Of a DNA stretch of 64,000 nt, positions 39,213 through 49,220 are shown piece by piece; the first letter of the stretch is position 1, and each line of letters begins with the position of its first letter. The translations under genes were made by a program, and so were the position numbers. Source of the DNA: Dechloromonas denitrificans (GTDB taxonomy: Bacteria; Pseudomonadota; Gammaproteobacteria; Burkholderiales; Rhodocyclaceae); contig NZ_CP075185.1 of NCBI RefSeq assembly GCF_020510685.1, positions 2,542,001-2,606,000 of the forward strand, in the 5' to 3' direction. A model generated the notes under the pieces. That model saw only the letters and a list, made by a program, of their open reading frames with translations. It made no database searches and had not been told where the DNA came from.

Positions 39213-39883
39213 TCCATCTCCACGCCATCGTCAATCAGCACAACACCCCGGATACGCTGCCGGCTGCCGTCCGGGCCGCCCTCGGCAAACCGCTGCGCCG
39301 CGCCGCCGGCCTGACCCAGCTTGCCCTGCTCGGCGCGCTGGCCTGCCTTCCCGCCGGGCGCCGCGCCTTGCCGACCGCCCTGCTCTGGCAATCGACCAGC
39401 GGCCCGCGCCAGGAAACGCTGACCCTGCTCGACGAAACCTGCACCGGGGGTGGCGAGCCGATGCCCTACGATTTTCTCGCCACCCAGCCGGCGATTGCCG
39501 CCGCCCAGATCCAGCCCTTTCTGCCCGGCCTGCGCTCGGCCATGCACATCCCGCTCGATACCGCCGGGTTGGCCAACTGGTCGCTGCTGCTGGCGCTGGC
39601 CGGCAACTGGCTGGCCGAAGGGCGCTACGCCCAGGTGTTGTGCGCCCACCTCGACCACGGCCCGGCAGCGGCCGACGGCCACTGGCTGGTGGTCGGCAAC
39701 GAAGCGCTTGAAAACTCGCCGGCCAGCCTGCACTTCAGCCAGCCTGATGCAGCCGCCGGCCTGCCCGACACGCCGGACTTTCCCGCCCGTCTCGCCGCGT
39801 GGCTCGAACAGCCCGCCAGCCCGACGCAACATCTGCTGTCGCCAGCCAACCCCCGGCTCGCAGTAGAATTCACCCGACTCTAA
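39209..39883 (+). CDS. Ketosynthase-like protein, probably non-catalytic
   Basis: 224 residues, shorter than a full ketosynthase. It resembles the N-terminal half of thiolase-fold proteins (AAGLTQLALLGALACLPAG; LLWQSTSGPRQE; LPGLRSAMHIPLDTAGLANW), but no catalytic cysteine is found in the expected NxCxSG position. It may be a chain-length or scaffold partner of the preceding ketosynthase, as in type II polyketide and aryl polyene systems. Last gene of the cluster. Confidence 0.65.
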   Translation: MIHLHAIVNQHNTPDTLPAAVRAALGKPLRRAAGLTQLALLGALACLPAGRRALPTALLWQSTSGPRQETLTLLDETCTGGGEPMPYDFLATQPAIAAAQIQPFLPGLRSAMHIPLDTAGLANWSLLLALAGNWLAEGRYAQVLCAHLDHGPAAADGHWLVVGNEALENSPASLHFSQPDAAAGLPDTPDFPARLAAWLEQPASPTQHLLSPANPRLAVEFTRL

Positions 39884-39900
39884 TTCTTACAGGCCACGCC

Positions 39901-40758
39901 ATGTCCCAATTCTCCTTTGACGTTTCCATTGAAGACTTCGAAACCAAGGTTCTCGCCCCCGCCCAGGACGTGCCGGTGGTGATCGATTTCTGGGCCCCGT
40001 GGTGCGAGCCGTGCAAGGTCCTCAAGCCGATGCTCGAAAAGCTGGCCGAGGAATACGCCGGCCGTTTCCTGCTCGCCATGGTCGACTCCGATGCCAACCC
40101 GGAACTCGCCCAGCACTTCGGCGTGCGCAGCATTCCGTCGGTCAAGGTGCTGTTCCAGGGGCAGCTGGTTGATGAGTTCAATGGTGCCCTGCCGGAAGGC
40201 CAGCTCCGCGAATTCCTTGATCGTATCGCGCTGCCGGCCGGCCCCGGCGGCAACCTGCGCGAAGAAGCCGCCGCGCTGGTCACTGAAGGCAAGCTCGAAG
40301 AAGCCCTGGCCAAGCTGGTCGAAGCCAGTAAGGCCAAGCCTGACGACCAAGCCGTCCAGCTCGACGCCATCGACGTGCTGATGCAACTCGGCCGCAACGA
40401 CGAAGCACAGCAACTGCTGGCCGGCGAATTCGCCCAGGAAGCCGAGCGCGCCAACGCACTGCGCGCCCGCCTGGCGCTGGCGGCCGGGGCCGCCGATACC
40501 GCCGAACTCGAAGCCAAACTGGCCGCCAACCCGGCCGATCACGCCACCCGCCTCGACCTTTCCCGCGCCTATGCGGCGCAAAGCCGTTTCCGTGAGGCCT
40601 TTGAAGCGGCGCTGGAAGTCGTCATCCGCGACCGGGCTTTTGGCGAAGGCGCCGGCCGCAAGGCGATCCTGCAATTGTTCGAAGCGCTCGGCGGCAGCGA
40701 GCAATACGACGATTTGATCCGCGAATTCCGCCGCAAGATGTCGGCTGCGCTGAACTGA
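39901..40758 (+). CDS. Thioredoxin/TPR co-chaperone, CnoX/YbbN-like
   Basis: 285 residues. The thioredoxin domain (1-110) has an intact WCEPC active site (C35, C38), then four or so TPR-like helical repeats (about 120-285). E. coli CnoX (YbbN) lacks the paired cysteines, whereas this version keeps them, as in several other proteobacteria. These proteins protect clients from hypochlorous-acid or redox damage and pass them to GroEL. It begins 17 bases after the metabolite cluster. Confidence 0.9.
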   Translation: MSQFSFDVSIEDFETKVLAPAQDVPVVIDFWAPWCEPCKVLKPMLEKLAEEYAGRFLLAMVDSDANPELAQHFGVRSIPSVKVLFQGQLVDEFNGALPEGQLREFLDRIALPAGPGGNLREEAAALVTEGKLEEALAKLVEASKAKPDDQAVQLDAIDVLMQLGRNDEAQQLLAGEFAQEAERANALRARLALAAGAADTAELEAKLAANPADHATRLDLSRAYAAQSRFREAFEAALEVVIRDRAFGEGAGRKAILQLFEALGGSEQYDDLIREFRRKMSAALN

Positions 40759-40781
40759 GCCATCGCGCGAAGGCTTCGGCA

Positions 40782-41702
40782 GTGCAGCTCTTTTACACCG
40801 ATGTCTTCGTGCTGCCGCTGCCCGCCGGCCATCGCTTTCCGATGGAGAAATATTCCCGGCTGCGGGCCAGCCTGCTGGCCAGCGGCGATTTTGCCGAAAC
40901 CGATTTTCATCTGCCGCCCGCCGCAAGCGACGCAGAACTGGCGCGGGCCCACGACCCGGCCTATATCCACCAGGTCTGCAGCGGCACTCTGCCGGAAAAG
41001 GCGCAAAAGGCCATCGGCTTCCCGTGGAGCGCCGGCATGGTCGAACGCTCCCGGCGCTCGGCCGGCGCCACCATCTGCGCCTGCCGCTCGGCCTTCAGTC
41101 ACGGCATTTCGGCCAACCTGGCCGGCGGCACCCACCACGCCTTCGGCGGGCATGGCGAAGGCTTCTGCGTCTTCAACGATGCCGCGGTCGCCGCCCGCGC
41201 CATGCAGGCCGAAGGTCGCGCCGGCCGCGTCCTGATCGTCGATTGCGACGTCCATCAAGGCAACGGCACGGCGAGCATCCTGGCCGGCGACGACAGCATC
41301 TTCACTTTCTCCATCCACGGCGCGCGCAATTTCCCGTTCGAAAAGGAGACCAGTGATCTCGATATCGAACTGCCGGACAACTGCCCGGACGAGGCCTATC
41401 TCCTTCGCCTCGAGGCCGGCCTGGATACCGCCTTCGCCCTCGCCCGCCCCGATCTGGTCATCTACCTGGCCGGCGCCGACCCCTACCACGACGACCGCCT
41501 GGGCCGCCTGGCCCTGAGTTTTGCCGGGCTGGCCGAACGTGACCGGCGCGTTTTGGCGCGCTGCCAGACCCTCGGCATCCCGGTGGCGATTGCCATGGCG
41601 GGCGGCTACGCCCGTCAGATCGACGATACGGTGGCCATCCACACGACAACCATCCGCCTGGCCAAAACCTTCTCGAATCGGCAAACGCCATGCCCCGACT
41701 GA
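40782..41702 (+). CDS. Histone deacetylase-family protein (acetylpolyamine amidohydrolase-like)
   Basis: 306 residues from GTG 40782. Zinc and catalytic motifs are clear: [33 protein letters not shown] and [14 protein letters not shown]. Bacterial members remove acetyl groups from polyamines or other small molecules. The substrate is not deducible. No operon overlap with its neighbours. Confidence 0.92.
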   Translation: MQLFYTDVFVLPLPAGHRFPMEKYSRLRASLLASGDFAETDFHLPPAASDAELARAHDPAYIHQVCSGTLPEKAQKAIGFPWSAGMVERSRRSAGATICACRSAFSHGISANLAGGTHHAFGGHGEGFCVFNDAAVAARAMQAEGRAGRVLIVDCDVHQGNGTASILAGDDSIFTFSIHGARNFPFEKETSDLDIELPDNCPDEAYLLRLEAGLDTAFALARPDLVIYLAGADPYHDDRLGRLALSFAGLAERDRRVLARCQTLGIPVAIAMAGGYARQIDDTVAIHTTTIRLAKTFSNRQTPCPD

Positions 41703-41802
41703 GTTCGCGCCAGTTGCCGCAAACCGCCGCGCAGGCCACAATGCGCGGTCTCTCGCCAGTGCCATCGATCGGCCGGAAGCCGGAGCTTGCCACGGGGGAA
41801 CA

Positions 41803-44529
41803 ATGAAAGCACTGCGTCAGATCCTGAATTGGCGTTCACTGCGCACGCGGATCGCGGTCGGCATGCTGATCGCCTTCCTGACGGTGCTTTGGCTCAGCGT
41901 CTTGTCGCTGAGCCACACGCTGCGCCGGGACATGGAGGCAACGATTTCGGCCCAGCAGTTTTCGACCATTTCGCTGATCGCCAGCGAAATCGACCGCTCG
42001 ATCCGCGAACGCTTGAGCATGGTCGGCTCGATCGCCGACAAACTATCCGGCACTGCGCTCGACGGCGACCAGGTGCAGACCTACCTCGATCAGCGCGACG
42101 TTCCCGAAAGCGTCTTCAACTGGGGCATCATCGTCGTCGACGCTCACGGCATCACGATCGCCAGCACGCCGGCCGAACACAAGCGACGCGGCGTCGATTT
42201 CAGCCATTACCCGGGCGTCGCGGAAGCGCTCGCCGGCCAGCGGTCGTTCGTCACCGATCCGCTGTTCAGCCAGTACAGCCAACAGCCGCTGGTCGCCATG
42301 CTGACGGCGATCACCGACCCGACCGGAAAAACCGTCGGCGCCGTGATCGGCATCACCAACCTGGCCAGACCCAATTTCTTCGATGAGGTCAGTGCCGCCA
42401 AATACGGTTTGACCGGCAACTTTGTCGTTACCGCACCGCGCACCCGTACCTATGTCGCATCCTCCGACAAGCAGCGGGTCATGAAAGCCGGACCGCCGCC
42501 CGGCGTCAACCCGGTCTATGACAGTTACATCAACGGAAGGGAAGGCTCGGGCACGGCCCGCAGTTCGCGCGGTGTGGTCGAACTGTCGTCGAGCAAGCGG
42601 ATCGCCTCAACCGGCTGGCTGATGCAGTCGGTCCTGCCGGCCGATGAGGCTTTCGCCTCGATCCGCGCCATGCAACGCCATCTGCTGATCATTTCGCTGG
42701 GGCTGACCGGGCTGGCTATCCTGATCAGCTGGTGGTGGCTGCGCCGGCAATTGCAGCCGTTAAGCGAAGCATCCGAACTGCTGGCGGCGATGCGCGAAGG
42801 CAAGATTCCCCGCCAGCCGCTGCCGATTCGCCAAATGGACGAAATCGGCCAGTTGGCCGCCGCCTTCAACGGTCTGCAGGAAGTCATCGTCGCCGAAGAA
42901 GCGCGGGCCGCCGAATATTCCGCCAACCAGCGCTTGCGCCGGATCGTCTCCTACATTCCCGGCGTCGTTTTCCAGTACCGCTGCGACGCCGAGGGGAAGG
43001 CCAGCTTTCCGTTTGCCAGCGACGGCATCAACGAAATCTATGGCGTGCCGCCGGAAGCGCTGACGCAGAGTAGCGAACCGATCCGCCAGATGCTCTACCC
43101 CGACGACGCGGCACGTTTTTTCGAGTCGCTGAACGAATCGGCCAGGACGCTGACCCCGTGGCGCATCGAGTATCGGATCAAGCATCCCGACGGGCGGATC
43201 AAATGGCTGCTGACCAGCGCCCTGCCGGAAGCCGGTAGCGATCACAGCATCACCTGGTACGGTTTCATTGCCGACATCAGCGAAACCAAGGCCATGGAGG
43301 CCGAAATCATCCGCTACCGCGACCATCTGGAACAACTGGTCAGCGAACGGACGGCCGATCTCGAACTGGCCCGGGCCGAAGCCGAGCGACTGGCCAAGAC
43401 AAAGAGCGAGTTCCTGGCCAACATGAGCCATGAAATCCGCACCCCGCTCAACGGCGTCATCGGCATGGCCCACCTCGGCTTGCACTGGTCGGCCGAGGGT
43501 AGCAAGGCGCACGACGCTTTCAGCAAGATCACCCATTCCGGCAAATTGCTGCTCGGGATCATCAACGACATTCTCGACTTCTCGAAAATGGACGCCGGCA
43601 TGTTGAAAATCGAGGATACCGCGGTCGACCTGCGGAGCACCTTGAACGAAAGCATCGAACTGATGCAGCCACGCGCCACGGCAAAAGGCTTGATGCTGGC
43701 GCTGCGCCCGGCCGCCGAGCTGCCGGCCAGCTGTCGCGGCGATCCCTTGCGGCTGCGCCAGATTTTGCTCAACCTGCTGTCCAACGCCGTCAAATTCACC
43801 GCAGCCGGCAGCGTCACGCTGGAGGCCGGGCTGGACAACGACCAGTTGCTGTTCCGGGTGACCGATACCGGCATCGGTATCACGCCGGAACAAAACGCCA
43901 AGATTTTCAATCCCTTCGAACAGGGCGACAATTCGACCACCCGCCGCTTTGGCGGCACCGGTCTGGGTCTCGCCATCACCAACCGCATCGTTCGGCTGAT
44001 GGGCGGCACCATCCGCATGGAAAGCACCCCGGGCGACGGCAGCTGCTTCGAGGTCCGTCTGCCCTACCGACCACTTCCAGCGGCCCAGCCGGTCACCCAA
44101 CAAGTGCTCGGTAACAATGCCGACGATCAGTCAAAGTTGCTGGCCGGCCTGAATATCCTGGTGGCTGAAGACGTCGATATCAATCAGGAAGTGATGCGGG
44201 AGATTCTCGAAGAAGTCGGCGCCACCGTGACCATGGCCGACAACGGCCAACAGGCGGTAGACCAGATTCGCCAGAGCGCTCCGCATGCCTTCGACGTCGT
44301 GCTGATGGATATCCAGATGCCGGTGATGAACGGCCACGACGCGGCGCGTGAAATCGGTCGGCTGGCGCCCAACCTGCCGATCATTGGCCAAACCGCCCAC
44401 GCCCTGGCGGAAGAAAAAGCGGCCTGCCTGAGTTCGGGTATGGTGGACCATATTTCCAAACCCATCGATCCTGACCAGTTATTCGCCATGATCCTCGCCC
44501 ACACCCGACCAGCGCGCGTTTCGCCATGA
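41803..44529 (+). CDS. Membrane hybrid sensor histidine kinase
   Basis: 908 residues from ATG 41803, with GGGGGA in front. A membrane helix (about 15-38), a periplasmic dCache-like sensor (40-285), a second helix (about 290-308), HAMP, a PAS domain (about 385-500), HisKA with H543 ([12 protein letters not shown]), HATPase (about 650-770) and a receiver domain with D836 ([13 protein letters not shown]). The receiver's usual threonine and lysine are kept as GQTAH and SKP. No separate Hpt domain, so a soluble Hpt such as that at 980-1432 could act next. Overlaps nnrDE by ATGA. Confidence 0.94.
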   Translation: MKALRQILNWRSLRTRIAVGMLIAFLTVLWLSVLSLSHTLRRDMEATISAQQFSTISLIASEIDRSIRERLSMVGSIADKLSGTALDGDQVQTYLDQRDVPESVFNWGIIVVDAHGITIASTPAEHKRRGVDFSHYPGVAEALAGQRSFVTDPLFSQYSQQPLVAMLTAITDPTGKTVGAVIGITNLARPNFFDEVSAAKYGLTGNFVVTAPRTRTYVASSDKQRVMKAGPPPGVNPVYDSYINGREGSGTARSSRGVVELSSSKRIASTGWLMQSVLPADEAFASIRAMQRHLLIISLGLTGLAILISWWWLRRQLQPLSEASELLAAMREGKIPRQPLPIRQMDEIGQLAAAFNGLQEVIVAEEARAAEYSANQRLRRIVSYIPGVVFQYRCDAEGKASFPFASDGINEIYGVPPEALTQSSEPIRQMLYPDDAARFFESLNESARTLTPWRIEYRIKHPDGRIKWLLTSALPEAGSDHSITWYGFIADISETKAMEAEIIRYRDHLEQLVSERTADLELARAEAERLAKTKSEFLANMSHEIRTPLNGVIGMAHLGLHWSAEGSKAHDAFSKITHSGKLLLGIINDILDFSKMDAGMLKIEDTAVDLRSTLNESIELMQPRATAKGLMLALRPAAELPASCRGDPLRLRQILLNLLSNAVKFTAAGSVTLEAGLDNDQLLFRVTDTGIGITPEQNAKIFNPFEQGDNSTTRRFGGTGLGLAITNRIVRLMGGTIRMESTPGDGSCFEVRLPYRPLPAAQPVTQQVLGNNADDQSKLLAGLNILVAEDVDINQEVMREILEEVGATVTMADNGQQAVDQIRQSAPHAFDVVLMDIQMPVMNGHDAAREIGRLAPNLPIIGQTAHALAEEKAACLSSGMVDHISKPIDPDQLFAMILAHTRPARVSP

Positions 44530-46013
44530 CCTCGACCGCCCTCTATTGCAGCCCTGCCCTGCGCCAGCTCGAAACCCGCCATGCCGGGCAGCCGCTGATG
44601 CAGCGCGCCGGCGCTGCTGCCGCCGACTGGGCCGCCCAGCTGGCCGGCGATTGCAACCAGCCCATCCTGGTCCTGGCCGGCCCCGGCAACAACGGTGGCG
44701 ACGCCTTCGAAATGGCCCGTTTGCTGCATCAGCGGTTCTTCGATGTCCGCGTCGTCTTCGCCGGCGACAGCGCCCGGCTGCCGCCCGATGCCGCCGCTGC
44801 TTGCCAGCGCTTCCGCCAGGTCGGCGCGACCACGTCGCCAGAGATACCGGACGAAACAGGCTGGGCGCTGATCGTCGACGGGCTCTTCGGCATCGGCCTG
44901 AGCCGCGCCCCGGAAGGCCGTTACGCCGAGTGGATCGCGACCGCCAACCAACTGGCCGAACGCCACCGCTGCCCGCTGCTCGCTCTCGATTGTCCGAGCG
45001 GTCTCAATGCCGACAGCGGCGCAGCGCTCGGTACGCCGATCTGCGCCAGCCACACGCTGACCTTCATTGCCGCCAAGCCGGGGCTGCTGACCGCCGAAGG
45101 CCCGGATCACTGCGGCGAGATTCGCGTCGCCACCCTCGATCTCGCGCCGGAAGCGGAATTGTCGGCCGACGGCCGGCGCCTCAGCCGCCGCGATTTTGCC
45201 GAGCAGCTGAAGCCCCGCCTGAAGAACAGCCATAAAGGCAGTTTCGGCAGCGCCGGCATTCTCGGTGGCGCGCCGTCCATGGTCGGCGCCGTCTTTCTCG
45301 CCGGGCGCGCCGCGCTCAAGCTCGGCGCCGGCCGCGTCTATGCTGGCCTGCTCGATCACCAGGCGCCCGGCGTCGACCCGATCCAACCCGAACTGATGCT
45401 GCGCCGTCCCGCCGCCCTGCTCCAGACCCCGCTCGCCGCACTGGCCTGCGGCCCCGGTCTGGGCGTCTCGCTGGAAGCCTCCGAACTGCTGGAAACGGCG
45501 ATCGGCCTGGATCTGCCGCTGGTGCTCGACGCCGACGCGCTGAATCTGGTCTCGAGTGAAGGCAACCTGCAAGTGGCGCTGGCCAGCCGCAGCAGTCCGG
45601 CCATCCTCACCCCGCATCCAGCCGAAGCGGCCCGCCTGCTCGAATGCAGCACGGCCGAGGTGCAAGCCGACCGCCTGACGGCGGCCCGCCAGATCGCCGA
45701 ACGTTATCGCTGCCATGTCGCGCTGAAAGGCTGCGGCACCGTGCTAACCGCAGCGGACGGCCGCTGGTGGATCAACACCACCGGCAACCCGGGTATGGCG
45801 ACCGCCGGCATGGGCGACGTGCTGAGCGGCATCATCGTCGCCCTGCTCGCCCAGGGCTGGCCGGGCCTGCCGGCGCTGCTCGCAGCGGTGCACCTGCACG
45901 GCGCCGCCGCCGACCGCCTGGTCGCCGACGGCAGCGGGCCGGTCGGCCTGACCGCCCACGAGACCGTCGACGCGGCCAGAAAGCTCCTCAACCAATGGGT
46001 AGCCGAGCGCTGA
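44526..46013 (+). CDS. nnrDE: Bifunctional NAD(P)H-hydrate epimerase/dehydratase
   Basis: 495 residues. The N-terminal YjeF epimerase domain (1-205) has [17 protein letters not shown] and the C-terminal dehydratase (about 220-495) has [25 protein letters not shown] and [15 protein letters not shown]. It repairs NAD(P)H damaged by hydration. Coupled to the hybrid kinase by ATGA, which is probably coincidental. Confidence 0.96.
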   Translation: MTSTALYCSPALRQLETRHAGQPLMQRAGAAAADWAAQLAGDCNQPILVLAGPGNNGGDAFEMARLLHQRFFDVRVVFAGDSARLPPDAAAACQRFRQVGATTSPEIPDETGWALIVDGLFGIGLSRAPEGRYAEWIATANQLAERHRCPLLALDCPSGLNADSGAALGTPICASHTLTFIAAKPGLLTAEGPDHCGEIRVATLDLAPEAELSADGRRLSRRDFAEQLKPRLKNSHKGSFGSAGILGGAPSMVGAVFLAGRAALKLGAGRVYAGLLDHQAPGVDPIQPELMLRRPAALLQTPLAALACGPGLGVSLEASELLETAIGLDLPLVLDADALNLVSSEGNLQVALASRSSPAILTPHPAEAARLLECSTAEVQADRLTAARQIAERYRCHVALKGCGTVLTAADGRWWINTTGNPGMATAGMGDVLSGIIVALLAQGWPGLPALLAAVHLHGAAADRLVADGSGPVGLTAHETVDAARKLLNQWVAER

Positions 46014-46077
46014 GCGCCATGCATCCCGCTGGCCCAAACGTTACAATTCGCCTCCCCGTCCGCCGATCCCTGCTCCC

Positions 46078-46941
46078 ATGACCATCGAATTCGATACCCC
46101 GCTCGCTCCTGAAATCACCCGTAATGTCGATGCTGCGCTGACCGAGGACATCGGCAGCGGCGACCTGACCGCCAGCCTGGTACCCGGCGAGCGTCGGGTC
46201 AAAGCCACGGTCATCTCGCGCGAGGCGGGCGTGCTGTGCGGGACGGCCTGGTTCGACGCCTGCGTTTGCCGGCTCGATCCGCAAGCCAAGGTGCAATGGC
46301 AGGCCAGCGATGGCGAGCGCATTGCCCCGGATCAGATCCTCTGCACCATCGAAGCCAATGGCCGCGCCCTGCTTTCAGCCGAACGCAGCGCCCTGAATTT
46401 CCTGCAACTGCTTTCCGCCGTCGCCAGCAAGGCCCGCATTTACGCCGATGCCATCGCCGGCACCAAAGCGCAGGTTGTCGATACCCGGAAAACCCTGCCC
46501 GGCCTGCGGATTGCCCAGAAATTCGCGGTCCGCTGCGGCGGTGGCGGCAACCATCGTCTGGCCCTGTGGGACGCCATCCTGATCAAGGAAAATCATATTC
46601 ACGCCGCCGGCGGTATCGCCGAGGCGCTGGCCGCCGCCCGGAGCGTTGCCGAACAGGCGGCCGAGCGCTGCAAATTCATCCAGATCGAAGTCGAGTCGAT
46701 TGAAGAGCTACAGACGGCGCTCGCCGCCGGCGCGACGATGATCCTGCTCGATAATTTCCCGCTCGACATGCTGCGCCAGGCGTCCAGCATCAACGCCGGC
46801 CGCGCGATACTCGAGGCTTCCGGCAACGTCAGCCTGGAAACCATCCGGGCCATCGCCGAAACCGGCGTCGACCGTATTTCAGTCGGCGCCCTGACCAAGG
46901 ACGTCAAGGCGCTCGACCTGTCAATGCGCTTCGTCGGCTAG
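46078..46941 (+). CDS. nadC: Nicotinate-nucleotide diphosphorylase (carboxylating)
   Basis: 287 residues, typical length. NadC makes nicotinate mononucleotide from quinolinate and PRPP. Motifs ALTEDIGSGDLTASLV, SAERSALNFLQLLS, DTRKTLPGLR and VRCGGGGNHRLAL are visible. The nearby nnrDE gene is also for NAD metabolism. No nadA or nadB is in the window. Confidence 0.97.
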   Translation: MTIEFDTPLAPEITRNVDAALTEDIGSGDLTASLVPGERRVKATVISREAGVLCGTAWFDACVCRLDPQAKVQWQASDGERIAPDQILCTIEANGRALLSAERSALNFLQLLSAVASKARIYADAIAGTKAQVVDTRKTLPGLRIAQKFAVRCGGGGNHRLALWDAILIKENHIHAAGGIAEALAAARSVAEQAAERCKFIQIEVESIEELQTALAAGATMILLDNFPLDMLRQASSINAGRAILEASGNVSLETIRAIAETGVDRISVGALTKDVKALDLSMRFVG

Positions 46942-47009
46942 GCTTTATGGCTGTTTGTCGTCATAATTCGGGCTAACTGATCGAATGACGATTGCCTTGG
47001 GGGATTCGA

Positions 47010-47147
47010 ATGCTGTTTGCGCTGTTCTATGTGCTCGCCATTGCCATTCTGGTGCTGCATTTCACGGGCTTTCTCGCCCGCCACGATCTGGAATGGCTGG
47101 TCCTCGTGCTGGCCGTGGCGGTTTTCCCCGCCGTCATCTACCTTTAA
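47010..47147 (+). CDS. 45-residue membrane protein
   Basis: A short frame with TTGGGGGATTCG before ATG 47010, a good ribosome-binding site. The product has two hydrophobic segments (LFALFYVLAIAILVLHF-like at 2-19 and LVLVLAVAVFPAVIYL at 29-45) separated by TGFLARHDLE. It may be a small hairpin membrane protein. The last four bases overlap the oppositely oriented methyltransferase end. Function unknown. Confidence 0.6.
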   Translation: MLFALFYVLAIAILVLHFTGFLARHDLEWLVLVLAVAVFPAVIYL

Positions 47148-47764
47148 GGCTTGCGCGCCAGCAGATCGATCAAGGCCGAATGTCCGGCATGGGCGCGGCC
47201 TTCCTCGATGACCTCTTCGTGCTCGCGCAGCAGCAAAATTTCCCAGTCGGCAAAAATTTCACGCAACAGCGCAGCGGTATACAGATTTTCCACGGCTGAC
47301 GGACCACCGGTCCGGAACTTCAACTGATCAGGCGTATAGCCCTGGAGCAGCAACAGCCCGCCGGGCTTGACCGCCTCCTTCATCCCGGCCAGCAGACGCG
47401 GCCGCTCAGCCGGCCCGGCGAACTGGATGAAAATACCGACCACGGCATCGAACGCATTCTGCGGCCACGTCCAGTTCAGGATATCGGCCTGCACGAAGTC
47501 GACGGCGACATGCCGACTGCGCGCCAGCCTGGCCGCCTTCTCGAGCCCCACCGGTGAGATTTCAGCGGCCGTTACGGCACAGCCCTGCTCGGCCAGCCAG
47601 ACCGAATTGCGGCCTTCGCCATCGGCCACCGAGAGAACGCTGACGCCGGCGCCAAAATAGTCGGACTGCGCCGCCAGAAACTTGTTGGGCGCCGTACCGA
47701 ACAGGTAGTCGTCGCCCGCTTCCCGGTAGCGGGCCGACCACAAGGCTTCGTGGTCGAAACTCAC
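47144..47764 (-). CDS. SAM-dependent methyltransferase, class I
   Basis: 206 residues with the Rossmann methyltransferase motifs VLSVADGEGRNSVWLAEQG (motif I), AAEISPVGLEKA, and DAVVGIFIQFAG in motif IV position. It resembles TehB/UbiE-like thiol or small-molecule methyltransferases (WSARYREAGDDYLFGTAPN start). The substrate is not deducible. Its start overlaps the thrC stop by ATGA, so it is co-transcribed after threonine synthase. Confidence 0.85.
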   Translation of the reverse strand: MSFDHEALWSARYREAGDDYLFGTAPNKFLAAQSDYFGAGVSVLSVADGEGRNSVWLAEQGCAVTAAEISPVGLEKAARLARSRHVAVDFVQADILNWTWPQNAFDAVVGIFIQFAGPAERPRLLAGMKEAVKPGGLLLLQGYTPDQLKFRTGGPSAVENLYTAALLREIFADWEILLLREHEEVIEEGRAHAGHSALIDLLARKP

Positions 47765-49188
47765 ACGCGTTCGACGAGGAACTGCTTGATGGCGTTCACA
47801 TCCGGCGCCATGACCACGACCCGCTGCGCCAGTTGCTCGATGCCGGCCAGGTCGGCCGGACGCACCGGCTCGGTACCCAGCGCCTCGCGGATGGTTTCCT
47901 CGAACTTCGCCGGCTGGGCGGTTTCCAGCACGATCATCGGCACCGCCGCCTGGCGGTGCTCGAGCGCCACCTTCAGGCCGTCGGCGGTGTGGGTGTCGAG
48001 CATCACGTTGTACCGGCCCTGCGCGAAGCGGATGGTCTTGATGCGGTCACTGTGCGTACTCTTGCCGGAAACGAAACCGAAATCGCCGATTTTCGACCAG
48101 TGCTCCGTAGCCGACAAATCGAAGGCCTGGCCCTTGTCGACCTTGGCCCACAATTCGCGAACCAGCGCGGCGTCGCGGCCGACCAGATCGAAGACGAAGC
48201 GCTCGAAGTTGGAGGCCTTGGAAATATCCATCGACGGGCTCGAGGTGATGCTGGTTTCCGCCGCGTTGCGCGGCCGATAGACGCCGCTACGGAAGAATTC
48301 GTCGAGAACGTCGTTCTCGTTGGTGGCGAGCACCAGTTGCTTGATCGGCAGGCCCATCTGGCGGGCGATGTGGCCGGCGCAGATATTGCCGAAATTGCCC
48401 GAGGGAACGGCAAAGGCGACCTGCTCGTCGTTACTCTTGGTGGCCAGGAAATAGCCCTGGAAGTAATAGACGATCTGCGCCGCGACGCGCGCCCAGTTGA
48501 TCGAATTGACGGCGCCGATCTTGTATTTCTTCTTGAACTCGGCATCGTTGGAAACCGCCTTGACGATGTCCTGCGCATCGTCGAACAGGCCGGTAACGGC
48601 AATGTTGAAGATATTGGTGTCTTGCAGCGAGTACATCTGGGCGCGCTGGAAGGCGCTCATCTTGCCATCCGGCGAAAGCATGAAGACCTTGACGTTGTGC
48701 TTGCCGCGCATCGCGTATTCGGCGGCCGAGCCGGTGTCGCCAGAGGTGGCGCCGAGGATGTTGATCGACTCGCCACGCTTGTCGAGCACGTACTCGAAGA
48801 GGTTGCCGAGCAGCTGCATCGCCATGTCCTTGAAGGCGAGCGTCGGGCCGTTCGACAGTTCCTGCGTGTACAGGCCGTCTTCCAGTTTGGTCAGCGGCGT
48901 GATCTGCGCCGCATCGCCGCCATTGCGGGTGTGACGATAGACGTCGGCGGTGTAGGTCCTGGCGACCAGTGCCTTGAGGTCGGCCGGCGGAATGTCGGTG
49001 ATGAACTTCGACAGGATGGCGTAGGCCAGGTCGGCATACGACAACTGGCGCCAGGCATCGAGCTCGGCCCGGCTGATCTGCGGATAGCTTTCCGGCAGAT
49101 AGAGGCCGCCATCCGGCGCCAATCCACCGAGAAGGATGTCGCAGAAAGCCTGGGGCGCGGCGTTACCGCGAGTCGAGATATAGCGCAT
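47761..49188 (-). CDS. thrC: Threonine synthase
   Basis: 475 residues from ATG 49188 (MRYISTRGNAAPQAF). The PLP lysine is K120 in GPTLAFKDMAMQ, and GATSGDTGSAAEY and AVPSGNFGN are the phosphate and cofactor loops. It converts O-phosphohomoserine to threonine. hom lies 3.6 kb away, separated by four unrelated genes; many betaproteobacteria have alaA-hom-thrC together. The longer upstream frame to 49311 is not needed. Confidence 0.96.
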   Translation of the reverse strand: MRYISTRGNAAPQAFCDILLGGLAPDGGLYLPESYPQISRAELDAWRQLSYADLAYAILSKFITDIPPADLKALVARTYTADVYRHTRNGGDAAQITPLTKLEDGLYTQELSNGPTLAFKDMAMQLLGNLFEYVLDKRGESINILGATSGDTGSAAEYAMRGKHNVKVFMLSPDGKMSAFQRAQMYSLQDTNIFNIAVTGLFDDAQDIVKAVSNDAEFKKKYKIGAVNSINWARVAAQIVYYFQGYFLATKSNDEQVAFAVPSGNFGNICAGHIARQMGLPIKQLVLATNENDVLDEFFRSGVYRPRNAAETSITSSPSMDISKASNFERFVFDLVGRDAALVRELWAKVDKGQAFDLSATEHWSKIGDFGFVSGKSTHSDRIKTIRFAQGRYNVMLDTHTADGLKVALEHRQAAVPMIVLETAQPAKFEETIREALGTEPVRPADLAGIEQLAQRVVVMAPDVNAIKQFLVERV

Positions 49189-49220
49189 GGCGAAGCCCTG
49201 AAAAGCGAAAAGCGGGAATT

